Below are positions 23,461-34,424 of a stretch of DNA of 64,000 nucleotides, one piece after another. This DNA comes from Acanthosepion pharaonis. Its lineage: Eukaryota; Mollusca; Cephalopoda; Sepiida; Sepiidae. The position numbers and the translations under genes are program-made. Below the pieces are notes generated by a model. That model did not search any database. It saw only the letters and a list, made by a program, of their open reading frames with translations, and had not been told where the DNA came from. Location: positions 26,001 through 90,000 of the forward strand of contig CAHIKZ030003453.1 in the NCBI GenBank assembly GCA_903632075.3. Reading direction: 5' to 3'. The stretch's first letter is position 1; every line of letters begins with the position of its first letter.

Positions 23461-23660
23461 ATTTCCTTCAGAAAATACCCCCCCCCCACACACACACACA
23501 CCCGCACCCCCACCCCACCGGATTTTACAGTGTTTTTGATTATCAAACAGTTTGTCTTGATTTGATCTTGGATTTTACAGCGTTTTGATCATCAAACAAT
23601 TTGTCTTGTTTCTAACTTAAAATACTACTTTAAATCAACTACAATTTTATAACTAAATAA

Positions 23661-24132
23661 AAGTCTGTCTATATTTCTGAGATGAGGTATTATGTACACT
23701 ATTTACATTATTCATACTATTGTCCTCATCTTTGTTGCCATTTTTATTACGTTTCGGCCATTGTACACTCCGACCTTCTTCAGGTGGTTAGAATGTCGAA
23801 CTGAACCCTTTATTTTGCTCACTCGGGTTGACTGTTCTAGTTCCACGTGCCATGTCTAATGGATGTCAGTTATCTCTTGTTAACTCCCCTCTCCAAGTTC
23901 TCCACTGCCTAAACCGGGTATTGAACTCACACTCTTTGGGTCCTGTCACTTGATCTAACCAATGCCTTTATCCACTGTGCCATGTGTCCTTGAGTGAAAT
24001 GAAGTGTTCAGTTCAACATTCCAGGCACCTGAAGAAGGCTGGAGCATACAATGGCTGAAACGTTGTAATAAATATGGCGACAAAGATGAGCACAATAGTC
24101 CGAATAATGTAAATAGTGTACATAATTTTTAT
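23661..24132. repeat. SINE-A inverted dimer
   Basis: 23661-23990 is a nearly complete antisense SINE-A. Read on the - strand it has the tRNA-like head CACATGGCACAGTGGATAAA, the B-box-like GTTCAATACCC, the body GGCACGTGGAACTAGAACAG and the stem TGAAGAAGGTCGGAGTGTAC..GGCCGAAACG. It is joined to a sense 3' part (23990-24132: GAGTGAAATGAAGTGTTCAG, CACCTGAAGAAGGCTGGAGC, GCTGAAACG). The outer ends are the same terminal sequence in opposite orientation. Confidence 0.8.
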
Positions 24133-24454
24133 TTTACTTTTTAAAAATAATAATGTTCTGGGTGTAAAGAGGAGTGTATGAATGACAAGGGCAAACATTT
24201 TGAACATTTGAGGGATTGGCATGTTTATTTTTGACATACTTCTATAATAAACTAGCAGTATAATCCGTCTTTGACTGGGTGTTTCATTACCAGAAATTTT
24301 TACCGTTCACTTGGAGCAGTTTAAGTTTAAAGTCAGCCCACCCGAAAATCAATATTAGTAACAACAATTAGGTGCAACTGAAGCACATCTCCAAATGGAG
24401 GGTTAACAATTTGGATGGGAGGGGGTGACCCTGAAAAGGAAACTGTATAATAAC

Positions 24455-25212
24455 TAGCAGCGTTGCCCGTGCTTGATTCAAAAATCGTACGACATACAGC
24501 AATCGCTATCACTTGACTTAAAATATTTTTGCCCTTCCTTGCCATTAAAGGAGTGCACTTTGCCGTGCTGATGTTGCTACATGCCTTACTTCTTGCCTAT
24601 CTCACACTGCAAATTTTTTCTAAGCTTTATACTAAACATTAAATCTGTTACGAAAAAAGAACTAAACAAAATGAACACAAAACAATCAGCTTTAAAAAGG
24701 ACTCATAACTGGAAAAATCGAATGAAAAAAGAATGTTAACAACAAATACTTTTTCACACCCAACCCAGTTCTGCAGAATCAGAATCAACGTAGAGTTTAA
24801 GCAAGCGAATGATCCAATTGGAGTAAAGTGCCATGCAGATTTAAATTTTTCCCACTTGTGACGAATGCAGCTATCGATTTTTTTTTAATTTTTTTTTTTT
24901 TTTTTTTTATACTAGCATGCTAGTTAACATTCATATCAGTCAGCTGTTGGCTCTCATGCTGGCCAATAGAATCTTCCTGCCTATTTATCTCACTTTGGCC
25001 AGTACAAAATGGCCGCAAACTACATGAAAATTGCCGTAGAAGCATGAAAAAAATCGATTATTTCCACTATCGATGGGAGTTGGGAAATGCAAAGTCGGTC
25101 TTGGCCTTCCCGCTAACTTGGAGCATGTGCATGTAAATTTTGGTGCAAATCTGTCAAAAATTGCGGCCGTGCATTCGTCCACACACACACACACAGCCTT
25201 TTATAGAGATAA
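24455..25212 (+). repeat. Retroposon E-like element, diverged
   Basis: The head ACTAGCAGCGTTGCCCGTGC and the tail (CA)n plus CCTTTTATAGAGATA have the layout of the elements at 11755 and 51306, although the interior does not match. It contains a T tract at 24884-24908. No coding content was recognised. Confidence 0.45.
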
Positions 25213-25526
25213 ATAATATTATTGTAATAATTTAAACTATTTATTTTTATTATAAAGTTTTTATGAAAGATATATATATCCAAGAAGAGATAGTAAAATG
25301 TTACTGAGAGTTATAATGGACAGGAAGTAGTTCAAAACCAGCACTGAAGAATTATCTATCAAACAAAAGAAATTTTATTGAAATTTGATGAAAAGTGTAG
25401 AAATGCATAAACAGCATCCAATTACACACACACATTCTGAGAATTATAGATACAATGTTTTGTTATTCTTTACTGTATATCTACTTTTGCATCTCTCTGT
25501 ACACACACGGGAAATAATATATATGG
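25213..25526. other. AT-rich stretch, nothing recognised
   Basis: A short segment TTTTATTGAAATTTGATGAA with a CA run near 25424 may be a further eroded E-type tail. Otherwise nothing was seen. Confidence 0.4.
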
Positions 25527-25895
25527 TTGAGTAGTGGATAGCAGCTTGGATTGAGGAATCGGAGAGCTGAATTCGAATTCCAGTTGAAGCCATTACATTC
25601 ACTTACATGCTAATACTCTTGGGAAAGGTATGAATCCTCTTCTCCCTCCAGCTATGGGTAAATAGCAGGACAGTCTGGGTTCTATAGCCTTGGATGGCAA
25701 CTGGTCTAGAAGGACAACAATTCAAAACCTGCGGAGGGTCGTTTGGAGACCTTGTAGTACTCAAGGTCTCTGTATTTGGCCCTTCAAACAGTGTGGTTGG
25801 TTCTGCATAAAGCCTTCACCACTATAATCAAATCATGTGTGTTGGTGTCTGGCTGTCGGGTTTTTAGGAATTGAGCTGCTCGACTTTAATATGTG
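25527..25895 (+). repeat. tRNA-derived SINE-B variant with GGAGACCTTGTAGTAC tail
   Basis: The head TTGAGTAGTGGATAGCAGCT with B-box-like ATTCGAATTCC, then the SINE-B body. At about 25710 the sequence switches to AAGGACAACAATTCAAAACC, GGAGGGTCGTTTGGAGACC and CTTCACCACTATAATCAAAT. The antisense copy at 32153-32478 has the same variant tail, so this is a real subfamily. Confidence 0.75.
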
Positions 25896-26370
25896 TAGTG
25901 TCCTCAGGTAAGACGATAAACTACGTCCAACAGCAAGGCCTCTGATCAGGAGGTTTTGGGGAGCGTGGAACCACCTCTTAATTTGTGTAGAAATAGTTTT
26001 AATACCAGAAATACTTTGTAATAAAAGAAAAAATATTACCAGCAATAATTTTTGAAGGAAAAAGTACTAGCAATACAAACAGCTATGCATTCTTTGAAGA
26101 AAAAAAAAAAAAAGATATTACCTGCTATAGATTTCTTCAAGGAAAAATATTCCCAGAAATAGATTTTTGGAGAAAAACATTACCAGCAATAAAAGTTTTG
26201 TTGGCATTAAATAACCCATTATGGTTGATATGCCGTAAAAACAAACAAAACCAATCCAAATATATATGTATACATACACAACTTTTTTACCAAACTATCG
26301 CTATGAATCCATTTCAAAATTTTGTTGGCATTAAATGACCTACTGAGGTTGCTATGCCATAAAACAAAAC
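25895..26370 (+). repeat. SINE-C with multiple ACCAGCAATA-type tail units
   Basis: AAGACGATAAACTACGTCCA..AGCAAGGCCTCTGATCAGG..GAGCGTGGAACCACCTCTTA, then repeated short units around ATTACCAGCAATA/ATTTTTGAAGGAAAAA (26035-26190). It ends in TTGGCATTAAATAACC..TTGATATGCCGTAAAA twice (26205-26245 and 26325-26365). It directly follows SINE-B, so the two may be one composite. Confidence 0.6.
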
Positions 26371-26379
26371 AACCAACTC

Positions 26380-27009
26380 TCATACGTCAAATATGACAGG
26401 ATAGTCCACCATATGTCTTTTATAAAAATGTCACTTTTTTGTTTTTAAAAAAAACTTTTATTTTAATGTATCAGTTTATTTGTTCCCTTGCAGGATGTGG
26501 ACTGTCATGCTTTTTCACAACTTCCTCTCTTTACTTTAATTTATCCTGTGAAAATAAATTTTTCTTTTTCTTGGCAAAATTTCTGTTATTACAATGTGTG
26601 ATACTTAAAAACAAGAAAAAATTTAGTGAAACTGGATAAGGTTTACTAGACTGCATATACAAATAGATGGAGTGGAGATTTGAAAATTTAAAATTCAGCC
26701 TTTCCCTTTGGGGCATAATTATAACCTAGCCCTCCCTCCCAATCACCAATTATTCTATCATTAAAACAAAATTTTTTCACTTTGTAAAATTTATTCTACT
26801 TACAACAATCTCTTCCCTTATAATGTCCAGGAAAATTTAGTTGTCTGTTTCTGGTTTTAAATTGGAGTGTCTTTAGAGAAGTGCTGATAAGTTTTTAATG
26901 TAGCAAGTCCCCAGGCTCCACAGATAGTGATTTGAATAGGTCCCAACTAAATTTTTTTAATAAATTGTGCTAAACTTCAGGGCTACAGACTAGTGTGTGT
27001 GTTTGTGGT

Positions 27010-27047
<38 letters not shown>

Positions 27048-27285
27048 CATCATCCCAACAAAAACAATTTTAATCATGCTGAATCATTTAAATTGACAGA
27101 ATGACTTTTCCTTTTTTTAATTAATAAATTTAAATGATTCACATTTGGTTATGGAAAGAATTTATTAGTTACATTTTAAATTAAATTGATGTTTACTTAA
27201 TATCGATCAACAACATTTCCTATGTCATATACTGTTAAGGGTTGATTTTGTGCAATGTATTGCTTTTCATGGTAAACTTAACTAC
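26380..27285. other. Intron stretch with a 33-base T tract, nothing recognised
   Basis: The T tract is at 27011-27043. Short ORFs such as 26439-26639 have no recognisable similarity. Confidence 0.5.
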
Positions 27286-27289
27286 ATCC

Positions 27290-27480
27290 TTTAAGATTTT
27301 TATGGATCAGCATCTCTGCCCGTTTTCTTTGACACTTCTTCACAGGTCATGTATTCTCAGGATCCATCTGTAGGATCACATCTCTGTTGCTTAGAGTCAC
27401 TTCATCTATAAGGAAATTGTCCAGCATCTGCAAACATACTGCATATATATGACATTGCATTTCAGCACGCTTTTCTTTAT
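27290..27480 (-). pseudogene. LINE C-terminal fragment, antisense
   Basis: Read on the - strand, 27440-27310 contains frames giving CWTI, LRATEM and YRWILRIH with stops between them. This corresponds to the ECWTI...ATEMWFYRRMLRI block of the LINE family at 11160 and 36500. Confidence 0.5.
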
Positions 27481-27684
27481 TTGACGCAAAACTTTCCTGT
27501 GTCTTAATACTGTAATGTAGTTTCTAGATGGCTACTTTTGCTGTACTAATGCATCTTTGGATATCTGTCACATTTTCTGTTACCTGCTCTTACACTAGCC
27601 AGATAATTAAATTAAATCTAAATAATTCTGATGTCTTTCTGTTTTGAAGTTCACACCTTTGACTGTCTCCCTTGCATTTTTATA

Positions 27685-27850
27685 ATCCTGGGTATGACAA
27701 TAATCTACATCTGACAGGACCACCCCTGATCAGGAGATTGGAAGTTTTGAGGAGCATGGAACCAGCTCTCAATTGCTGTTGTTCTCAGGTCCACACTGAT
27801 CTGGGGTGGTAGCACCTGTTAGGGTCCCAGCTATGGGTAAATAGTGAAAG
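27685..27850 (+). repeat. SINE-C, partial
   Basis: GGGTATGACAATAATCTACA, GGACCACCCCTGATCAGGAG, GAGCATGGAACCAGCTCTCA and GGTAGCACCTGTTAGGGTCC match SINE-C at 19010. Confidence 0.7.
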
Positions 27851-28620
27851 CCCAAACAAAAATCAAACACTATGAATATAAAAATAGATTTTCATTGTGA
27901 AGATGCCAGAAATATATATATATATATATATATAAAATCAACAACATTTTTTTTTTTTTTTTTTTTTTCAAAGCAAAATGATCGCTGTATTTTATAGTAG
28001 AATTACCAATGATAGATTTTATAGCAAAGTGACTAACAATACATTTTATTTGTACTTGAAGCCATAAAATTGTGTTCAAAATATTTAAATTTCAGCATTA
28101 ATCTCTTTCCCGCCAATTATTTTGGCTAAAAGTTTCATTTTCCAACCAATTTTTTTTATTAGTTTTTAATATAATAACTAAGAAACTGAGGCACTTTGAA
28201 GTACCTGAGCAGTAGCTAACACCTACCAAACAATTGGACTCATTTCAAGCTTAGAAGGGCATAGAAAGAATCGACGTATGAATATGTCTAGCCAGTTTTT
28301 TGGACATGCTTATTTGTCTGAAAAAGACACTTTCAGTAAAAATGCATATACGTGTTTATGCCAGGGAAGGAGTTAAATAACCCATAGTGGTTGATATGCC
28401 ACTAAACAAAACAGTCTATCAACCAACCAACTTGTGTATTGAAAAGGAAAATTTTTTTTTTTTTTTTTTTTATTATTATTATTGTTATTATTATTGTTGT
28501 TTCAAGTAGTAAAAGTCAGTTTAAAGAATGCAATAAACATCATAGTCATTTTCATGACTTGAAGAACACTGTATCGTCTCTTACTACTTTTAATTGTAAT
28601 TCTATTCTTCTTCGTTTTAG

Positions 28621-28667
28621 AACCTACACAGATTTACCGATATCTACGGGCCAGAAATATTGTATCG
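28621..28667 (+). CDS. SUZ12: SUZ12 exon 2
   Basis: A 47-base exon. With the last base of exon 1 it reads KPTQIYRYLRARNIVS, against human KPTQIYRFLRTRNLIA. The preceding intron ends in a polypyrimidine tract plus TTTTAG, and the following donor is TCG|GTAAGT. The exon contributes 2 bases to a split Lys codon and then 15 full codons, ending in phase 0. In PRC2 structures this N-terminal part of SUZ12 lies in the segment that contacts the zinc-finger region and RBBP4/7; this is family knowledge and is not visible here. The exon is isolated by about 28 kb upstream and 17 kb downstream, which makes automated gene finders likely to miss it. Confidence 0.93.
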
Positions 28668-29092
28668 GTAAGTAATTTTTGTTTTTGTATATTTACAATG
28701 ATTACCCTCACATCACATTCTGATTCTCAATCTTATTGGTGTGTACTGAAAACTGGGAAAGGGCCTCTTGCATGCTCGCAAGCTAACAAGATGAAAAAAA
28801 ATATATATGTTTATTCAAGAAATAAGGCAGAACCTATTTCTCATATGTAGATGTTTTATTCAGTATTTTTTTCCTACTCATCTGGATAGGTAGGTTTTAA
28901 TTGGAACAACAGTTGGTCTAACAACTCAGCTTTTCCCTCCTACCCTCCTCCTGCTCATTTACAATGTACAGATGGACAGCATCAGAACCACATAATGTTT
29001 GTCTCCTGCCATGCAGACCAGAACTGATTGTAATCCCAAGCATGACTGTTAATATAGACAAGCACTCAGATGACATACACCCTATTTCCACA

Positions 29093-29452
29093 TATGTCTA
29101 TATTTCTCAGATGAGATATTGTAACTATTTACATTGTTTGGACTGTTGTCATTATTTTTATTGTCATATTCACGGTGTTTCGGCTGTTGTACGCTCTGGC
29201 CTTCTTCAGGATCTGTCTATATTTCTGAGATGAGGTATTGTAACTATTTACTCTATTTACATTGTTCGGTCTGTTGTCCTCATCTCTATTGCCATATTCA
29301 TGACATTTCGGTCACTGTATGCTCTAATTAATGGATTCACTATGAAATTCCAAGAAAATCACCTGAAGATGGCTGGAGCATATGGCAGCCGAAATGTAAA
29401 TGTGGCAATAAAGGTTGTGGACAAATTTGAACAATGTAAATAGTGTAAATAC
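29093..29452. repeat. Cluster of three SINE-A 3' fragments (two antisense, one sense)
   Basis: 29093-29212 and 29213-29328 are tandem antisense fragments (CTATATTTCTGAGATGAGGT..TTTCGG). 29350-29452 is a sense fragment with CACCTGAAGATGGCTGGAGC and GGCAGCCGAAATG. The opposed orientation repeats the inverted layout of the other SINE-A loci. Confidence 0.7.
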
Positions 29453-29454
29453 CT

Positions 29455-30865
29455 TATTTCCAGTTTTGTTGTGACTTTACGTCTAAAAACTTCTCAACTA
29501 TACCTTTACTTCTTGCTTGCATTTGATCAGAGTGGATGTTTCTTAGAAAGCTAGACTTCAAAAAGGACCTCCTGCTGGTTAATTGACCCAAATAGCACTT
29601 GACATGCCGTTAAATCCAACATCCAATCCTGCTGGTTGTTAAAGAGAAACATTTGAGATTGAGATTAAACCACCTCATTTTTCTATGTTGGTGTCCATAG
29701 TATCACATAACATAGCTACTGTATTGGTACTAGATGTATAAGTATGGGTGTATAAAAAAAAAAAATTAAGCAGGCATTTTCTCTGCATACAAAAAAAATA
29801 TCAATTATCTCTTTAGACTGGGGATTTCACATGCTTCAGTTCACAGACTATCTTCCTGTAGTCTGCAGGGAACCATTTGCATAATTAATAATTTTAACAG
29901 CTTTGTCCCCCCATTCTTTCTCTACTTATGCAGTAGAATTTTTGAGCTTGACCTGCCCACCAACAAACAATTTCAAGTTCATCGGAGTCTGTTCTAGTTC
30001 CACCCCAAAGACAGGAAGAAAACTTGACCTTCCACAACTATGTAGTCTACCTGACAAATGGGTACAAATATATTTCACAACAATGTCAGTCTCTTTTTGT
30101 GTTTTGATTTTATAAGATGTAAATTTAGCAACAAACTGATCACCATAGCCCCAAATCTCTCTCTCTCTCCCCCCCAAAACTAAATAATGATGCTCAAGAT
30201 TTGCATAAATACCCTACATAATTAGCTGATTGTAGTAGGTGTGAACTGCAATGGAGCCACAATGGACGCATGTTTTTAACCTCTACATCTGTGGTATATT
30301 AGACAATGCAGGAATGCACATCAAAGAGACAGGCTGGCAGCTAGTGTGGACTGATTGAAAGCAGTCTGCAAGTGAGTGACAAAGGACCAAGTAATCTTTT
30401 GACATCTCAGATTCCACCCCATGCAAAACTAATTTTAATGCAACACATTTTTACTAGTGTCCTGCCCTCTGGGTCTCTGTTAGTTGATGCTCTCATTCAT
30501 AATGCCATAGACCTGACTTTTGGCCTACTGTGCCTCTCCCTCAACACATAATGGCCTTTTTGTATTCTCTTACTCAATTTGAAATTATTGTTGATTTTAA
30601 ATTTATGTGAAAAGGAGAATATATACTTGATAAAAATATTATTTGGAGTACCTAATAAAATTAAATTAGATGAAGAAAAATGTTCATAAAATGGGGGAGT
30701 TACATCAGTTTAGAAAATTTTTACAATTAACAGTAGAAGTAGATTGACTAGTTAACATGCCTTCCTTGAACAGGAGTAGAGGTTTATCTGACATAATCCA
30801 CTATCAATTTTTTCTTCCAGTTTCAGTACTCTTACAGTTCTTTAATGATATATAGTACAATGACA
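29455..30865. other. Intron stretch, nothing recognised apart from short SINE-tail pieces
   Basis: 29590-29640 carries a GACATGCCGTTAAATCCAAC piece of the SINE-C type tail. No coding similarity was seen for the short ORFs here. Confidence 0.45.
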
Positions 30866-30869
30866 AATT

Positions 30870-32100
30870 ACCAAAATCATGGCTCGAGTTTATCGTCATC
30901 CCAATTCTTTAACTCAAAGAGAATTCTAATCCAACAAACTACTGACTCATTGCACTGACAAGCTTCATATCCAAACCAATGGAGAGAATGATAAATGTGT
31001 GACTGATGTAGTATCTGGAGAAACAATCATTTATGTAGATATCAAGGCAGGTTCTAGAAAAACTAAGGTTCCAGTAATCAACTAGTACAGGTGGAATCCT
31101 TCGTCTGTGATGGCCTTACTTGGGGTCACCATGTGGTGTTGATCTTGAAAAAAATTTATATCACATGGAAATAGGGAATCTTAAAAGATATCCACAAGGT
31201 AGGAATAAGAGAAAGAATGGTCAGATTCATCAAATACTTTCTAGCACACTAAATCTTTAGAGTTCAAAATGGAACTACAACATCAGCTGCACAAGCAGCA
31301 GGCAGGAGTAATTCAAGGTGGTCCCTTATCGTTCCCGAAATCGACCGAATTATAAAAACCATCTATCAAAGTATTGAAAAAGTCTCTGTATGTAGATGAT
31401 CACTCTATTACATACTCATCTCCAAACATGTCATCCCTTGAAAGACGTATGCAGATCCGTGTAAATAATATAGAAAAATGAACCAATAAAAATAGTTTCT
31501 GGTTTTCAAAAATGAAAACTGTCTGTACGAGCATATAATTTTCATTGTCCAACAAACAAAATGTCTAGGAGTCATCTATATAATAAATGCAAAAATGTGT
31601 CAGTCACAATTTTTCAACTTTGCACCTAGAAGCTGTAGTGAAACATACAATTTTGGAATCTGGCCAACTCCGTGATAAAATTAAAAACATACCAGGCTGG
31701 ATTTTTCAAGACCCACCCTGATCTGGGGTTAGGTTCCCAATTATGGGTAAATAGTGTGGCTATAGTGCGATAGTAAGCTTAGTATAAGACAATAAGCTTA
31801 ACTTGAAAGCACACATCAATCACCTAAAACAAAAATAACAAAGGGCTTTGAAACTTTTAAAAGTAGTATTGAAAATGAACAGGTACAGACCGAAAGGTAA
31901 TACTTGGAGTATATAGATCACATGTCAGATCGAAATTAAACTATGGATGCATTATCTACTGTGCCGCACATAAATTTTACTTAAAAAGACTATGCATCAT
32001 ACAAAATCAAGGTCTGAGATTAATTTAGATACCTTCTGCACTTATGCAAAGTCTGTATATAGAAGTCAACAAACCAACTTTGTCCCTGAGATAGGAAAAA
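30870..32100 (+). pseudogene. Jockey-like LINE, reverse-transcriptase domain (5' part of broken element)
   Basis: Broken + strand frames follow the RT order of jockey-clade LINEs. They include a decayed SLTS-ISKPMERMIN region (about 30930-31000), GTTTSAAQ near 31270, and a decayed YVDD box at 31397 (CTGTATGTAGATGATCACTC) followed by SPNMSSLERRMQIRVNNIEK, FWFSKMKTVCT, then FLGVIY before a SINE-C fragment (31575-31770). It resumes with KLNLKAHINHLKQK, RALKLLKVVL, then HVRSKLNYGCIIYCAAHK and IQNQGLRLI. Stops and shifts are numerous. The element continues at 33115 after three later insertions. Confidence 0.8.
31575..31770 (+). repeat. SINE-C-like fragment inserted in the LINE
   Basis: Splits the LINE reading between its FLGVIY and KLNLKAHI blocks. 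The 3' part contains CCACCCTGATCTGGGGTTAG..TTCCCAATTATGGGTAAATA, the SINE-C body. Confidence 0.6.
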
Positions 32101-32107
32101 TTATCAC

Positions 32108-32113
32108 TTCAAC

Positions 32114-32148
<35 letters not shown>

Positions 32149-32478
32149 GCTCTGTCAAATTTGACGTATGAGGGTCAAGCGGATTAGTTCCTAGGAACCG
32201 ACAGCTTGACACCAGCACATGAGATTTGATTATAGTGGTGAAGGTTTTGTGCAGAACCATCCATGCTTTTTGAAGGGCTGAATACAGAGACTTAGTGCAC
32301 TACGTGCAGAAGGTCCCCAAATAACCCTCCGCAGATTTTGAATTCAAGTTGTCCTTCTCCTAGACCAGTTGCCATCCAATGCTATAGAACCCAGTCTGTC
32401 CTGCTATTTACCTATAGCCAGAGGGAGAAGAGGATTCATATCTTTCCCAAGGGTATTAGCACGTAAATGAATGTAATG
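32108..32478 (-). repeat. SINE-B variant, antisense, with (TA)n(CA)n at its left
   Basis: Reads on the - strand as ...TCATTTACGTGCTAATACCC..GGTAAATAGCAGGACAGACT..TGGCAACTGGTCTAGGAGAA..GACAACTTGAATTCAAAATC..TTCACCACTATAATC. This is the same variant tail as 25710-25840. It interrupts the LINE between its RT and RNase H parts. The TA/CA run is at 32115-32149. Confidence 0.75.
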
Positions 32479-32494
32479 GATTTGCCATTGAATT

Positions 32495-32500
<6 letters not shown>

Positions 32501-32562
<62 letters not shown>
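32501..32562. repeat. (TA)n microsatellite
   Basis: About 60 bp of uninterrupted TA, at the head end of the antisense SINE-B. Confidence 0.95.
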
Positions 32563-32567
<5 letters not shown>

Positions 32568-32675
32568 TTATTATAATATCAAATCCATGTGGAAAGAATT
32601 TTGAGTAGGTCTTTTAATATAAAATATTAAAAAGATGGCTCCGTAAAGAGAGCTCAATGTATAGTATACAGAGCA

Positions 32676-32976
32676 TAAAAATTCCTTCTTGGAGAGATTT
32701 CTAACTCGTGGCTTATCATCTCTCAGTTGTGTCTCTCTTTGGGCAGAGTGCGCTTAGGGGCAACTGAGAAAATTATACTGAGAGGTGCCCAGCCCTGGGG
32801 AACAGTTTCCTGAGGCCGCATCCTCCCATTGCACCAAAGGGAGAGATCGGTGCCAGCACAACTGACTGAGGCTGTGGGCAATTTTTGTCTCTTGCCTGGA
32901 AGTACGTGCTTGGGTCCCCACTTTAAAAAGACCTTGTGTCACATCTCGTCCTAGTGGGAGGAACAAGTAAATACCA
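32676..32976. mobile_element. GC-rich 301-bp insertion with perfect 16-bp target duplication
   Basis: Flanked on both sides by TATAGTATACAGAGCA (32660-32675 and 32977-32992). The insert is clearly GC-richer than its surroundings and has no tRNA A/B boxes that I can see. The - strand is open across most of it (FLPLGRDVTQGLFKVG and onward), but this is more likely incidental. The long exact duplication points to LINE-type target-primed insertion, and its perfection to a recent event. Confidence 0.75.
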
Positions 32977-33114
32977 TATAGTATACAGAGCAATATGATA
33001 TGCATAAAGGAAAAATTTAATGCGTCATTAAAAACACTGTTATAAATTATAATTTATTTCAATGGGTAAGTTTTTAATGCTCATCTCATCAGACTGAAAT
33101 TACAAATGGCTTAA

Positions 33115-33840
33115 ATTTATCCAGAATATTTAAAAAAGGAAAAAAAAAGAAGATAACAGGAAGTCTAGCTGCTTGACCAAGAAAATCTATTTTCTGGGGA
33201 GAAATCCACAAACAAATTAGACTGCCAAACAATGCATACATTTATACAGCTGAGCTACTAGCCGTATAAATGGCACTTGAAATGATAAACTCGGACAGAA
33301 AATTAAGAATATTCTCAGACTTATCCAGCCTAACAATAATTAAGGGGAAAATCCAAATCACCCTGAATATACATCAAATATTTGATGTATTTCAGGGTGA
33401 TTTGGATTTTTGTCCTGGCTTCTTGGCCATCTAGGCATTAAGGGAAATCAAAAAACTGATTCATAGGCAAAAGAAACAACCAAAATGACAATAACCAACA
33501 TCAGACTCTCTTATACAGATTACAAAAATAAGGTCACACAATATGTTGAAAGAAAATGGCAAGCTATTTGGGATCCATTTTCAAACAAACTGTGAACAAC
33601 AGTCAGGCTGGAAAATAGACCCATTACCTGATTGAAGCCGGGTCATAGACATACATATTTTACGCACAAATACTTACTCCAAACAGAAACTGCACATCGG
33701 TACATCTTGTATGATCAATTGCTCACTGTCAAGCGCATCCTTATAGCCTAAAAAAAATCTACAAGAAAAACTCTCAACAAATGCTATAATGTACAAGAAA
33801 ACCTTACTATGCTTTTCAAAAAATGTCTGTCTCATAGGCT
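33115..33840 (+). pseudogene. Jockey-like LINE, RNase H and C-terminal part
   Basis: Broken frames read PNNAYIYTAELLAVXMALEM (X marks a stop) then NSDRKLRIFSDLSSL. This is the RNase H core (TAEL with the catalytic E, and the SD block, here with the second S of SDS lost). Further on, DIHILRTNTY matches the usual post-RNase H RLRTGHT-like block. The RNase H region is broken by a palindrome at 33348. It is the continuation of the element at 30870. Confidence 0.75.
33348..33409. repeat. Near-perfect 62-bp palindrome
   Basis: AAATCCAAATCACCCTGA (33348-33365) is mirrored by TCAGGGTGATTTGGATTT at the end. The centre TACATCAAATATTTGATGTA is perfectly self-complementary. Only the ATA/TT junction differs. 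It lies within the LINE RNase H remnant and would extrude as a long hairpin. Confidence 0.95.
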
Positions 33841-33854
33841 ATCTTAAAGAAGTA

Positions 33855-34340
33855 CTGTAATTTCTCAAAAATTATACGCATTTTTTTTACTGTAAATTAC
33901 AGGTGATAGTAAGGGTGTGTATTATAAATAGGTTTAAACAAAAATATTTTTTTTTGTTATTGATTTTTAATAATAGTCATTCCATTTTTTACACATCTCT
34001 TATTTTCATAGTACTTATGGAACATCCACTTGATTGTCTTTTTTTACAAATTCAAATAAACTTTGTTCCATATTTGGATATTGAGCTTTTCTTCCTCTGC
34101 CTATAGCTTTGGCACTTGATTTACACTTTTTCTAGTTCATTTTTATCCTTTGTCCATAAACATATTTTAGTCTCGTTCAACTCATATTCTCTAACTGCAG
34201 CTCTGTTTTCTATTCTTTCTGCTAATTCTATTAATGCATGTTTTGATGATATTTTGGCGGTAAAATAAAATGTTATATTCATCGGGGACAACCCACATGG
34301 TAATCTTAAAAACAAACAAAAAAATAAGTTTAATCTGAAA
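33855..34340 (-). mobile_element. Second pogo/CENP-B-type copy, antisense
   Basis: The left terminus CTGTAATTTCTCAAAAATTA matches the terminal repeat of the element at 9285. On the - strand, 34121-34315 reads LIELAERIENRAAVREYELN followed by ETKICLWTKDKNELEKV. This resembles the first HTH of pogo-type transposases (A-x-RE-x-x-VNE-x-x-x-x-W-x-K-x-x-x-EL). It is followed after a frame break by QYPNMEQSLFEFVKK, the same junction as 9660-9720. The first HTH is better kept here and the second in the other copy. Confidence 0.7.
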
Positions 34341-34424
34341 GTACAAAATTATGTACAAAATATTTGGATTTTGGCATTGAGCGGCTCGTGGAGGTTGTCC
34401 TGCTGTTGAACAAAACCAACCAAC

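Larger units (their letters stand above)
997..28620 (+). other. SUZ12: SUZ12 intron 1 (about 27.6 kb)
   Basis: Bounded by GTAAGT at 997 and a pyrimidine-rich tract ending TTTTAG at 28611-28620. It contains no other recognisable host exon. Its content is transposable elements, tandem repeats, microsatellites and long poly-T tracts, listed separately. Confidence 0.9.

Noticed and set aside
32754..33005. 83-codon - strand ORF with LGRDVTQGLFKVG
   Set aside because: Coincides with the GC-rich insertion and crosses its target duplication, so it is not a gene of this locus.
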